Of a stretch of DNA of 64,000 bases, positions 57,229-64,000 are shown piece after piece. Origin of the DNA: Grimontia hollisae CIP 101886 (lineage in GTDB: Bacteria > Pseudomonadota > Gammaproteobacteria > Enterobacterales > Vibrionaceae); contig NZ_ADAQ01000010.1 of assembly GCF_000176515.1 (NCBI RefSeq), forward strand, positions 277,280 through 341,279, written 5' to 3'. The notes beneath the pieces were generated by a model, which worked only from the letters and a program-made list of their open reading frames with translations, was not told where the DNA came from and ran no database searches. Both the position numbers and the translations under genes were made by a program. Position 1 is the first letter of the stretch, and each line of letters opens with the position of its first letter.

Positions 57229-57445
57229 CTAAGCAATGATCACCCGCTCAGGTTTCAGTGCCTGAATTTCCTTAAGCTGATCCAACCAAGCTGTCACTTC
57301 TTCATCAGTTTGGGTGTCTGCCATCCAAACGTGCATGCCTTCTACGAGGCCTACGTTACCAAGAATCGCTTTTTCTGACGGGATCCAGCGCCTTGGCCGC
57401 AATTTGCAAGGCATCGGCACGGGTGAAACCGGTATCAATCACCAT
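57229..57445 (-). pseudogene. MBL-fold metallo-hydrolase remnant with internal deletion
   Basis: Two pieces of a metallo-beta-lactamase-fold hydrolase are visible in different frames. The 5' piece from ATG 57445 reads MVIDTGFTRADALQIAAKA, typical of the first beta-strands. The 3' piece reads GNVGLVEGMHVWMADTQTDE and ends LKPERVIIA. The zinc-binding HXHXDH segment that should lie between them is missing, so most of the middle of the gene has been deleted, with a frame change at the junction. It is between the phoX terminator and ompW. The protein cannot be active. Confidence 0.7.
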
Positions 57446-57498
57446 TACTTCCTTTTCACCTGCGTGATTCCCCTTTTTTTGCTAAAGTCCAGAATGCC

Positions 57499-58143
57499 TT
57501 AGAAGGTATAACCCATCGCCACCATAAAGACCCAAGGGTCAATTTCCACGTTGGTTTTCTGCTCAATACCGTTGAATTTGTAGGTCGCATCGGTGTTAAT
57601 GTCTGCATACCAAATTGAACCGTTCACAAACCAGTCCTCATCCAGCATGTAATCCACACCCACGTTTGCTGCCAGCCCCCATGAATCATCCAGTTTCAAA
57701 TCACTTAAACCAACATCTTTGGCTTTACCGTTGAAGCCTTCGTCAAAAAAGATCGTGTAGTTGATACCCGCCCCCACATAAGGGCGAATCTTGCTTTCTT
57801 TGGTGCCGAAGTAATATTGCGCCATCAGTGTCGGTGGTAAATGGCTAGTTTCAGCAATGTCGCCAAGGCCTAACAGATTGGTGGAAATATCGTGAGTAAA
57901 TGGCGTTGCAGCCAACAGTTCAATACTCCAGTTGTCAGTCAGCATGTAACCCACTGTCAGGCCAAGCTGAGTATTGGAACCAACTTCGAGCTCTTCCTGT
58001 GAACCGAGGATCTTATCACTGCTGTCATTGGGCGAAACATACGCGGCACCGGCACGGACGACAATATCCCCCTCACTGTGTGCCAACACGGGAGAAACAG
58101 CAGCGGCAGCCATCATGGCAATGATACTCATCGTTTTTTTCAT
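57499..58143 (-). CDS. ompW: OmpW-family outer-membrane protein
   Basis: A 214-aa eight-stranded beta-barrel. I chose ATG 58143 (MKKTMSIIAMMAAAAVSP), which opens a signal peptide ending at VLAHSEG; an upstream in-frame ATG adds 27 residues without a signal. Typical OmpW segments are VRAGAAYVSPNDSS, NTQLGLTVGYMLTDNWSIEL and PPTLMAQYYF, and the chain ends in the barrel signal MGYTF. OmpW expression is known to respond to oxygen through FNR in enterobacteria, and a perfect FNR box lies 99-112 bp upstream here. Confidence 0.93.
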   Translation of the reverse strand: MKKTMSIIAMMAAAAVSPVLAHSEGDIVVRAGAAYVSPNDSSDKILGSQEELEVGSNTQLGLTVGYMLTDNWSIELLAATPFTHDISTNLLGLGDIAETSHLPPTLMAQYYFGTKESKIRPYVGAGINYTIFFDEGFNGKAKDVGLSDLKLDDSWGLAANVGVDYMLDEDWFVNGSIWYADINTDATYKFNGIEQKTNVEIDPWVFMVAMGYTF

Positions 58144-58241
58144 TATGGTTTCCTTACGTTGTAGGGTTTCGTTGTCATACCCGGGAAAGCCGAGTAATTT
58201 TTGAACTGCGCCGCAATTTACCACGCAAACACCACTCGCTT

Positions 58242-58255
58242 TTGATGGAAATCAA
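58242..58255. promoter_or_regulatory. FNR box between ompW and hao
   Basis: TTGAT-GGAA-ATCAA is a perfect match to the established FNR consensus TTGATNNNNATCAA. It is about 105 bp from ompW and 305 bp from the octaheme gene, so ompW control is more direct, but long 5' leaders before hao are possible. Confidence 0.75.
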
Positions 58256-58553
58256 TTTGTAAACGAATTGCCTTTTCCGGTTAAAAAATTGCCAACCCGA
58301 TCAACAAATCACCCATATTCACCTACATTCATGTCATCCAGACATTCCCCTTTACCGACCGCCAAGATCGGTCAGTTTTACTAAACATCTTGAATAAAAC
58401 ATTCTGAAATTAGTGAAGCGGCATCACAAATACACCTTATAAAAGGTAGGGAAATCCCACTCCCTACTACGCTAATTTTGAGAAAGTAAGTCAGTCAACA
58501 TCTCCATAAAAAAGCGCCGGCAACGCACTGGTGTGATGTGAGCGAGGTTCACC

Positions 58554-60023
58554 ATGGACTCAGGAATGTTGACAAAAATTAATAATGTCGTGTTCGCCAC
58601 GCTGATGGCTATATTGCTCCTGCTATTCACAGCAGGAAGCGTGAGCGCCGAACCGAAGGCTTTAGTAATGAAGCCTTTCAAACAACTCAGTAATCAAAGC
58701 AAGGAGTGTGCTGCCTGTCATAAAGAAAAGAACCCTTCAATTTACGCCCAGTGGGGGCGTTCTAAGCACTATGGTGCCAACGTCGGCTGCTATGAATGCC
58801 ATAAAGCCGATCCTGAAGATGCCGATGCAATACGCCATGAGGGCGTAGACATTGCGGTGATCGTCTCACCAAAAGACTGTGGCAGTTGCCACGTTCAGGA
58901 AGTCGAGGAATTCGACGCCAGCCACCATGCCAAGGCCGGACAAATCATCGGCTCACTCGACAATTTCCTGGCAGAGGTGGTTGAGGGATCATTGATGCTG
59001 AATGGCACGTCGCCTGCTGCTGTAAACGGTTGCTGGCAATGTCATGGTTCGGAAGTCAATGTGCTGGAAAATGGCGATTTGGATCCGGCAACCTGGCCGA
59101 ATACCGGTATTGGCCGTATCAATCCGGATGGCTCTATCGGTGCGTGCAGTGCCTGCCACCAACGCCATGAGTTCGACATGGTGCAAGCCCGCCGCCCAGA
59201 GGCCTGCGGTAAATGCCACCTTGGTCCTGATCATCCCCAGAAAGAGATTTACGAAGAGTCTAAGCATGGCATCAATTTCTATGCCCATGTTGACCAGATG
59301 AACCTTGGCTCAGCGAAATGGATTGTCGGCGAAGACTATGACTCCGCCCCAACCTGCGCAACCTGCCATATGTCGGCAACCCGTGAACTGCCAGTGACCC
59401 ATGATGTGGGTAACAGGATTTCCTGGACGTTGCGACCGGCGATTTCTGAAAAAATCGATGCCAAAGACAAGGCACTGGGTAAAGAAACCAGACCTTGGGA
59501 GGAAAGACGTGCTGACATGCAAAATGTCTGTCAGTCCTGCCATACCAAGTCGATGGTTGAAAACTTCTACGTCCAATTTGATTCATTGGTTGAATTGTAC
59601 AACGAGAAGTTTGCCCGTCCCGGCAAGCAACTTATGGCCGTGTTGAAAGAAGAGAACATGCTGACGGAAACCGGTTTTGATGAAGAAATCGAATGGACCT
59701 GGTTCTATCTGTGGCACCACGAAGGGCGCCGGGCACGCCATGGGGCAGCTATGCAGGCACCTGACTATGTGCAATGGCATGGCATGTATGAAGTCGCAGA
59801 ACGTTTCTACATTGAAATGGTGCCTCAATTTCTCGAAGTGGTTGAAAAAGCGGAGCAGAAAGGCAATCACGACGGTGCTGTAAAAGCCCGAGCCGTGCTG
59901 GCAGACATTCTCGCCCGCCCAGAGCATGCCTGGTTCAGTGGCAACGAGCCCGAGGAAGTGAAGCGCGCCCGCAAAGAAGCACAGGAAGCCTTCAAAGCGC
60001 GTTATCTGGACGAAAGTAAGTGA
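58554..60023 (+). CDS. Octaheme hydroxylamine-oxidoreductase-like cytochrome c (HAO family)
   Basis: A periplasmic multiheme cytochrome of 489 aa. The signal peptide (about residues 8-32, core VVFATLMAILLLLFTAG) ends at SVSAEP; an alternative start at residue 5 is possible. Eight CXXCH sites are visible: CAACH, CYECH, CGSCH, CWQCH, CSACH, CGKCH, CATCH and CQSCH. The C-terminal helical part has WHHEGRRARHGAAM and a Tyr405 in DYVQWHGMYE. This is the architecture of HAO and of the epsilon-type HAO, which is thought to work with a NapC-like quinol oxidase in nitrite or hydroxylamine metabolism. The next gene is such a partner. Direction and substrate cannot be fixed from the sequence. Confidence 0.88.
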   Translation: MDSGMLTKINNVVFATLMAILLLLFTAGSVSAEPKALVMKPFKQLSNQSKECAACHKEKNPSIYAQWGRSKHYGANVGCYECHKADPEDADAIRHEGVDIAVIVSPKDCGSCHVQEVEEFDASHHAKAGQIIGSLDNFLAEVVEGSLMLNGTSPAAVNGCWQCHGSEVNVLENGDLDPATWPNTGIGRINPDGSIGACSACHQRHEFDMVQARRPEACGKCHLGPDHPQKEIYEESKHGINFYAHVDQMNLGSAKWIVGEDYDSAPTCATCHMSATRELPVTHDVGNRISWTLRPAISEKIDAKDKALGKETRPWEERRADMQNVCQSCHTKSMVENFYVQFDSLVELYNEKFARPGKQLMAVLKEENMLTETGFDEEIEWTWFYLWHHEGRRARHGAAMQAPDYVQWHGMYEVAERFYIEMVPQFLEVVEKAEQKGNHDGAVKARAVLADILARPEHAWFSGNEPEEVKRARKEAQEAFKARYLDESK

Positions 60024-60078
60024 TAACGGCGATCGCAGCGCCTTGCAGTTTTAAGGCGCTGCGGTCTGGGGAGGAATA

Positions 60079-60657
60079 ATGGACGAATCCAAAGCTTCAG
60101 CGTCAAGACTGTCCCGACGGCAAACACTCTGGCGCTGGCTCAAAAAGCCGTGGCTGCTGAGTATTCCCATCGGTGTATATCTGCTGGTGATTGGTATTGC
60201 TGGATTTCAAGGCGTGATGGTGGCATCAAACCAAAATGCATTTTGCTTCAGCTGCCACCTGAAAATGGACACCATCGTACAGGAATATAAGGCATCGCCA
60301 CATTATGTCAGCGAGGAAGACATTCATGCGACGTGTGCGGATTGCCATGTGCCGAATGAGTTTGTAGACAAAATGCGGGTCAAGATCGCCGCCACGGCAG
60401 ATATCTATTACATGCTCACCGGTAAAATTACCAAGGATAACTTCGAGCAAGAACGGCCGCGGTTAGCACAAATGGTGTGGGATGACATGAGCGCAGATAA
60501 CTCAGCCAACTGCCGGCATTGCCACAGCGGAGATAATTTTAACCTTAGCGGGCAACCACAACGGGCCAGATTGAACCACCAGCAAATGGACGCACGTGGA
60601 GAAACCTGCATCGACTGCCACACCGGTATCGCCCATAAGCGAATTACCATAGAGTAA
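60079..60657 (+). CDS. NapC/NirT-type tetraheme cytochrome c
   Basis: A 192-aa membrane-anchored cytochrome. A single N-terminal helix (about residues 28-48, core LLSIPIGVYLLVIGIAGF) precedes a periplasmic domain with four heme sites: CFSCH, CADCH, CRHCH and CIDCH. Proteins of this family oxidise menaquinol or ubiquinol and pass electrons to a soluble periplasmic reductase. It is only 55 bp downstream of the octaheme gene, as in haoA-cycX pairs of Campylobacterota, so the two probably form one electron-transfer unit. It starts MDESKASASRLSRRQTLWRW behind GGAGG. Confidence 0.92.
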   Translation: MDESKASASRLSRRQTLWRWLKKPWLLSIPIGVYLLVIGIAGFQGVMVASNQNAFCFSCHLKMDTIVQEYKASPHYVSEEDIHATCADCHVPNEFVDKMRVKIAATADIYYMLTGKITKDNFEQERPRLAQMVWDDMSADNSANCRHCHSGDNFNLSGQPQRARLNHQQMDARGETCIDCHTGIAHKRITIE

Positions 60658-60660
60658 TAA

Positions 60661-60690
60661 AACAGGCCGCCTTAACCCGGGCGGCCTGTT
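60661..60690 (+). terminator. Intrinsic terminator of the hao operon
   Basis: The stem AACAGGCCGCC/GGCGGCCTGTT with an 8-nt loop begins 3 bp after the stop codon. Confidence 0.87.
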
Positions 60691-60756
60691 TCTATCAATG
60701 TCAATGCAGAAAGGATCCTCCAATGATCTTGAAATATGCAGGCATATTTTAGAATC

Positions 60757-60792
60757 GCACCTCCCTGCCCCAGTAACAAAGCAGGGAGGTGC
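60757..60792. other. Stable hairpin after gldA
   Basis: GCACCTCCCTGC and GCAGGGAGGTGC form a perfect 12-bp stem with a 12-nt loop, 18 bp beyond the gldA stop. A T-run is lacking on either strand, so it may stabilise the 3' end of the mRNA more than terminate transcription. Confidence 0.7.
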
Positions 60793-60810
60793 AAATCGAA
60801 AGTACCGGTT

Positions 60811-61896
60811 CTACAATCCCAGTGTATGAGCACTGTAAATGGCAGAAAGCACTGCCGACGGTGTCACCGGGAAGGGCATATTGTGGATAGTTTCACCTTC
60901 AGCGCAGGATGCTTCAGCCACCCGCAGGAGCTTTTCGTTATCCAGCTCTTTCATTCCCATCTGATGAAGGTTTGTAGGAAGCCCTACTTCTTTACAGAAA
61001 TTAAGAACAGTCTGAATCTCCTCCATAGGCGCATTTTCCAACGTCAATAGGACAAGTGTTCCAAATGCCACTTTTTCACCGTGATAGAGGTGGTGGAACT
61101 CCTCCACATGCGTCAAGCCATTATGGACTGCGTGTGCGGCAGCCAATCCACCACTCTCAAAGCCGATCCCGCTTAGATAGGTATTCGCCTCAATGACATT
61201 GTCAAGAGCAGTGGAACTTAAATGGTTGATAGCAGAGATCTTCGCTTTCAATCCGTCGGCAAGCAACGTTTCATAGCAGAGTTTCGCCAGTGCCAATGCA
61301 GAAGCTGTTGGTACACCCCCCGCCATGGTTTTCCCACCGGAGATACCGTTAGCCCTGGCTTCAAAATAGGTTGATAGCGCATCCCCCATTCCAGCTACCA
61401 AAAGCCGGACAGGTGCACCGGCGACAATAGTGGTATCCATAATGACCATGTTAGGGTTTGAGGGTAAAAGCAAGTATTCACTAAACTCCCCCTCCGGGGT
61501 GTAAATTACGGATAGTGCGCTTGTTGGTGCGTCTGTTGACGCCAGTGTTGGCACAATCACAACAGGAACATTATGGTAAAAGGCTGTTGCCTTGGCTGTA
61601 TCCAGTGTCTTGCCACCTCCGATACCAATGACAATATCATGGCTACCTTTTCGACAGAGTTCGGCAAGGCGCTCAATTTCCGGACGGGAACATTCGCCAC
61701 AAAAGGTTTCTATGCTGTAGGGCTTATTCAAAGAAGAAAAGCTCTGCGATACGGGCTCGACAACAATCTTTTGGACGGTTTCATCAGCAAGTATCAGCGG
61801 ATTACTGCCTATCGTTTCAACGTATTGAGCGAGTTTTCCAATAGCATTCGGACCTTGGATGTATTTTCCGGGACTAATAATTATCCTTTCCATCAT
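60811..61896 (-). CDS. gldA: Glycerol dehydrogenase
   Basis: NAD-dependent, zinc-containing dehydrogenase that oxidises glycerol to dihydroxyacetone. The 361-aa protein starts MMERIIISPGKYIQGPNAIG (either of two tandem ATGs; AAGGAG precedes). The NAD site GIGGGKTLDTAKATAFY is near residue 93, VPTLASTDAPTSALSVIY near residue 118, and the metal ligands are in GMGDALSTYFEA and the two His segments GGLAAAHAVHNGL and LYHGEKVAFG. It is 46 bp downstream of glpF and ordinarily would be coexpressed with it. No dihydroxyacetone kinase is visible. Confidence 0.95.
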   Translation of the reverse strand: MMERIIISPGKYIQGPNAIGKLAQYVETIGSNPLILADETVQKIVVEPVSQSFSSLNKPYSIETFCGECSRPEIERLAELCRKGSHDIVIGIGGGKTLDTAKATAFYHNVPVVIVPTLASTDAPTSALSVIYTPEGEFSEYLLLPSNPNMVIMDTTIVAGAPVRLLVAGMGDALSTYFEARANGISGGKTMAGGVPTASALALAKLCYETLLADGLKAKISAINHLSSTALDNVIEANTYLSGIGFESGGLAAAHAVHNGLTHVEEFHHLYHGEKVAFGTLVLLTLENAPMEEIQTVLNFCKEVGLPTNLHQMGMKELDNEKLLRVAEASCAEGETIHNMPFPVTPSAVLSAIYSAHTLGL

Positions 61897-61942
61897 AATC
61901 TCCTTGATAAGGTTATATTACATACTTACTACTCTGTACCGT

Positions 61943-62752
61943 TTATGTAGATTTCACTCTATTTCTTGACAGGTAATTCCCTGCTATTTTTGGATAAATC
62001 CAAGCACTGAAACATGCACCTGAAATTGTCGCAACAATGGGAACAATAAAATAAGGAAATGTTTTCCCACCACTTAATGACATATAATTCCAACCTGCCA
62101 AGAATGTGAATAGCTTAGGGCCGAAATCTCTTGCCGGGTTCATGGCAAACCCGGTTAATGAACCTAATGAACCACCTATTACAGCAATAACAATACCAAT
62201 AATTATTGGGCCTATTGCACTATTATTAAAACCACTATTCTCATCAAATACCGCCAATATTGTAAACATCAACACTGAAGTAATTAAAAACTCAACAGAA
62301 AATGCACCAGCGATAGAAATTGAAGGGTTAGGGTAGGTAGAAAATATTGCAGCGGTTAATAGGCTCTTTTCAGAGCCACGAATAATCTGATGCATAGTTT
62401 CATATTCAGTAAACAGGTTGAAATACAAAAGATAAACTAAGCATGCTGCACAAAATGCGCCAAGGCACTGAGACAAGATATATGGAATAACTTTTGATTT
62501 ATCAAATCCATGAAATGCAGACAAAGCAATAGTGACAGCTGGGTTCAGATGGGCACCGGAAACCCCTTTACTGCAGTAAATTGCTATAGAAACACCCAAC
62601 CCCCACGTTATACTTATTCCCCAAAAATCGAGGTTAGCATTTGCCAAAACAACGGCAGCAACACACCCAACACCGAAGAAAACAAGTAACCCTGTACCAA
62701 AAAATTCCGCAATACATTGATAGTAAATATCATTTATCTTAAAGTTAAACAT
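61943..62752 (-). CDS. glpF: Aquaglyceroporin (GlpF-type MIP channel)
   Basis: A 269-aa inner-membrane channel with six hydrophobic helices. The two NPA boxes are GAHLNPAVTIALSAF near residue 67 and FAMNPARDFGPKLF near residue 205; Asp after the second box (NPARD) marks the glycerol-conducting group. I chose ATG 62752 (MFNFKINDIYY); an in-frame ATG at 62770 lies inside the adjacent IS. The gene is clearly AT-richer than its neighbours, which suggests recent transfer. Its upstream region ends 4 bp before the start codon, at an IS boundary, so normal expression may be lost or taken over by the IS. Confidence 0.93.
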   Translation of the reverse strand: MFNFKINDIYYQCIAEFFGTGLLVFFGVGCVAAVVLANANLDFWGISITWGLGVSIAIYCSKGVSGAHLNPAVTIALSAFHGFDKSKVIPYILSQCLGAFCAACLVYLLYFNLFTEYETMHQIIRGSEKSLLTAAIFSTYPNPSISIAGAFSVEFLITSVLMFTILAVFDENSGFNNSAIGPIIIGIVIAVIGGSLGSLTGFAMNPARDFGPKLFTFLAGWNYMSLSGGKTFPYFIVPIVATISGACFSAWIYPKIAGNYLSRNRVKST

Positions 62753-62755
62753 ATA

Positions 62756-63402
62756 TGTAACCCTCCCCATTTTAGTGACAGTCTAAATTAGAGCTTTTCC
62801 TGCTTTCATACTTAGCCAGATATTCCCAAGGGGTTAGGTCATTGAGAGAGTCATGCGGTCTCTCGTTGTTGTATTCCTTCATCCAGTTTTCGGTGATTTC
62901 TCGGACTTCGGACAGCGTTTTAAAGACATACATGTCGAGAACTTCAGTTCGATAGGTTCGGTTAAAACGTTCAATGTACGAGTTTTCTGTTGGCTTGCCT
63001 GGTCGGATAAATTCAAGCTCAACGCGGTTCTCTTCCGCCCACTCGGCCAATGCCGTTGAGACAAACTCAGGGCCGTTGTCCATGCGTAGTTTCTGGGGAG
63101 CACCGCGCCAAGCAATAATACGCTCTAGGACTCGGATAACTCTCGGTGCGGGGAGATTCAAGTCCACTTCAATGGCCAACACTTCTCGATTGAAGTCATC
63201 AACAACGTTGAAGGTGCGAAAACGCCGGCCACAGACAAGGGCATCGCTCATAAAGTCGATAGACCAACAACTGTTCGCCCAATCAGGACAACAAAGCGGC
63301 GCTGGCTCACGCTTGGGAAGGCGCTTCTTACCCTTTCGCCTCAAATTGAGTTTTAGAGAGCAATACACGCGATATACCCGCTTGTGGTTCCATGCGTGCC
63401 CC
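62756..63402 (-). mobile_element. IS3-family element, 5' part cut off by IS66
   Basis: The right end is inferred at 62756, where TGTAACCCTCCCCATTTTAG reads inward as an IS3-type terminal repeat, just outside the orfB stop. The other end is missing because an IS66-type element begins at 63403. No orfA is visible in the window. The element supplies GGGGAGGG 8 bp before the glpF ATG. Confidence 0.75.
62772..63402 (-). pseudogene. IS3-family transposase OrfB, truncated at the N-terminus
   Basis: About 210 residues of the IS3-type OrfB integrase core, open in frame up to the IS66 junction (HAWNHKRVYRVYCSLKLNL at the interrupted end). The rve catalytic residues are visible: Asp in WSIDFMSDAL, Asp in LRMDNGPEF, and Glu in NSYIERFNRTYR, giving DDE. 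The C-terminus is intact (YNNERPHDSLNDLTPWEYLA). Loss of the N-terminal HTH region makes it a pseudogene. Confidence 0.88.
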
Positions 63403-63475
63403 GTAAGCGGTTAATAAACCCCACATACCAATAATGCCGACGCTTTGACATAGTGCCTTTTTCAACGGAGGCACT

Positions 63476-63769
63476 ATGAACCAAGCACAAAAACGCGCTC
63501 ACTGGACATCCGTCATCGAGCAACAAAAGCAAAGTCAGCTATCCATAAAACAGTTCTGCGAAGACAAAGGTATTAGCTATCAAACCTTCTTTTACTGGTC
63601 TAAGCGACTGCGCACCCCTGAGACAGTGCAGACGTTGCAGCCCATTGAGTTTGATGAGCCGCGCCATTCGCTCTCTGTTGTCCTGTTCTTTACCAATGGT
63701 ATTCGTGCAGAGCTGCCAGCGGCACTCAGTCCCGCGCAAATCAAACATTGGGTCGACGCGCTGCAATGA
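63476..63769 (+). CDS. tnpA: IS66 accessory protein TnpA
   Basis: A 97-aa IS66 TnpA-like protein starting MNQAQKRAHWTSVIEQQKQS behind GGAGG. It has an N-terminal HTH-like stretch (LSIKQFCEDKGISYQTFFYW) and a C-terminal segment ending IKHWVDALQ. It overlaps tnpB by 4 bp (ATGA). TnpA and TnpB assist TnpC in transposition of this family. Confidence 0.9.
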   Translation: MNQAQKRAHWTSVIEQQKQSQLSIKQFCEDKGISYQTFFYWSKRLRTPETVQTLQPIEFDEPRHSLSVVLFFTNGIRAELPAALSPAQIKHWVDALQ

Positions 63770-64000
63770 CACCGTCCGGCAAGGTCTTCCTGGTCTCCGG
63801 CGTGACCGATATGCGCAAGTCCATTGATGGGCTGTCGTTGATTGTCGCCGAACAACTGGACATGGATCCGTTCAGCGAAGCCTGGTTCATCTTCTGCAAT
63901 CGTGGACGAGATAAACTCAAAATCCTGTTTTGGGATACCAACGGGTTTTGGCTTTACTATCGCCGTTTGGAGAAAGGCACTTTCAAATGGCCACGCCCCA
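63766..64000 (+). CDS. tnpB: IS66 accessory protein TnpB (partial, runs off the right edge)
   Basis: The reading starts MTPSGKVFLVSGVTDMRKSI and continues DGLSLIVAEQLDMDPFSEA, the conserved IS66 Orf2 pattern, to the window edge (78 codons seen of an expected 115 or so). FCNRGRDKLKILFWDTNGFW is the family signature. It is translationally coupled to tnpA by a 4-bp overlap. Confidence 0.92.
   Translation, partial: MTPSGKVFLVSGVTDMRKSIDGLSLIVAEQLDMDPFSEAWFIFCNRGRDKLKILFWDTNGFWLYYRRLEKGTFKWPRP

Larger units (their letters stand above)
63403..64000 (+). mobile_element. IS66-family insertion element, left part
   Basis: The left end starts with GTAAGCGG, the usual IS66 terminal sequence, and splits the IS3 orfB. 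The 8 bp before it, CGTGCCCC (63395-63402), would be one copy of the target duplication. Two accessory genes follow in standard order; the main transposase TnpC should be just outside the window. Confidence 0.88.

Noticed and set aside
1..64000. CRISPR arrays, tRNA or rRNA genes, prophage, toxin-antitoxin or restriction systems
   Set aside because: No regularly spaced repeats, cloverleaf genes or diagnostic protein families were seen.

Overview
The window looks like chromosomal DNA of a marine gammaproteobacterium of the family Vibrionaceae. Grimontia or Enterovibrio would fit, but this is inferred from gene content and order and cannot be proven here. Supporting signs are the SorC-regulator/transaldolase/transketolase trio, the split glycine-cleavage locus built around an XRE-cupin regulator, NptA, MaoP, a second acetate kinase without pta, and many clean intrinsic terminators. 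I see no rRNA, tRNA, CRISPR array or prophage. Almost all of the window is ordinary chromosome; clear mobile DNA is confined to the last 1.3 kb.

Layout. (1) 1-8958, minus strand: a phosphonate locus phnC-D-E-F-G-H-I-J-K-L-M (phnM runs off the left edge), coding for an uptake ABC transporter, a GntR-type repressor and the C-P lyase core, with PhnF-like palindromes at both probable promoters. (2) 9353-13744: a solitary acetate kinase, a TetR-type regulator, a long-chain acyl-CoA ligase and a YfcZ-like protein. (3) 13791-18679: a very large hybrid sensor kinase and a J-domain protein. (4) 18982-26252: gcvT plus an XRE-cupin regulator on the minus strand, divergent from sdaA-gcvH-gcvP. The intergenic region holds two near-identical palindromes, a PurR box and a structured leader. 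The encoded chemistry breaks glycine down to C1 units and serine to pyruvate. (5) 26548-29907: aspartoacylase, a XapX membrane peptide, an unusual double-zinc-ribbon/HTH protein that looks like a domesticated transposase, and MaoP. (6) 30559-35645: a small charged protein, the peptidoglycan-recycling enzymes NagZ and AnmK, and a membrane c-di-GMP phosphodiesterase. (7) 36010-40303: SorC-type regulator, transaldolase, transketolase. (8) 40603-43700: EamA exporter, ArfB, a DUF2892 protein, and the Na+/phosphate symporter NptA. (9) 44248-52352: a TRAP transporter, iron alcohol dehydrogenase, CoA-acylating semialdehyde dehydrogenase and IclR regulator, followed by a secreted lipase. A shared 11-bp motif links the TRAP and lipase promoters. 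(10) 52458-54618: a cystine-type amino-acid ABC transporter. (11) 55155-58143: PhoX phosphatase behind a good Pho box, a decayed MBL-fold hydrolase, and OmpW. (12) 58554-60657: an octaheme hydroxylamine-oxidoreductase-like cytochrome with a NapC-type tetraheme partner, and a perfect FNR box in the shared ompW/hao upstream region. (13) 60811-64000: glycerol dehydrogenase and a low-GC aquaglyceroporin whose upstream region has been replaced by an IS3-family element, itself interrupted by an IS66-family element that runs off the right edge.

Phosphorus acquisition recurs (C-P lyase, PhoX, NptA), as does one-carbon and organic-acid catabolism. The least ordinary parts are the octaheme/NapC pair, the zinc-ribbon transposase-like protein beside maoP, the TRAP/lipase motif sharing, the structured leader before sdaA, and the glpF gene that now begins 4 bp from an IS end.
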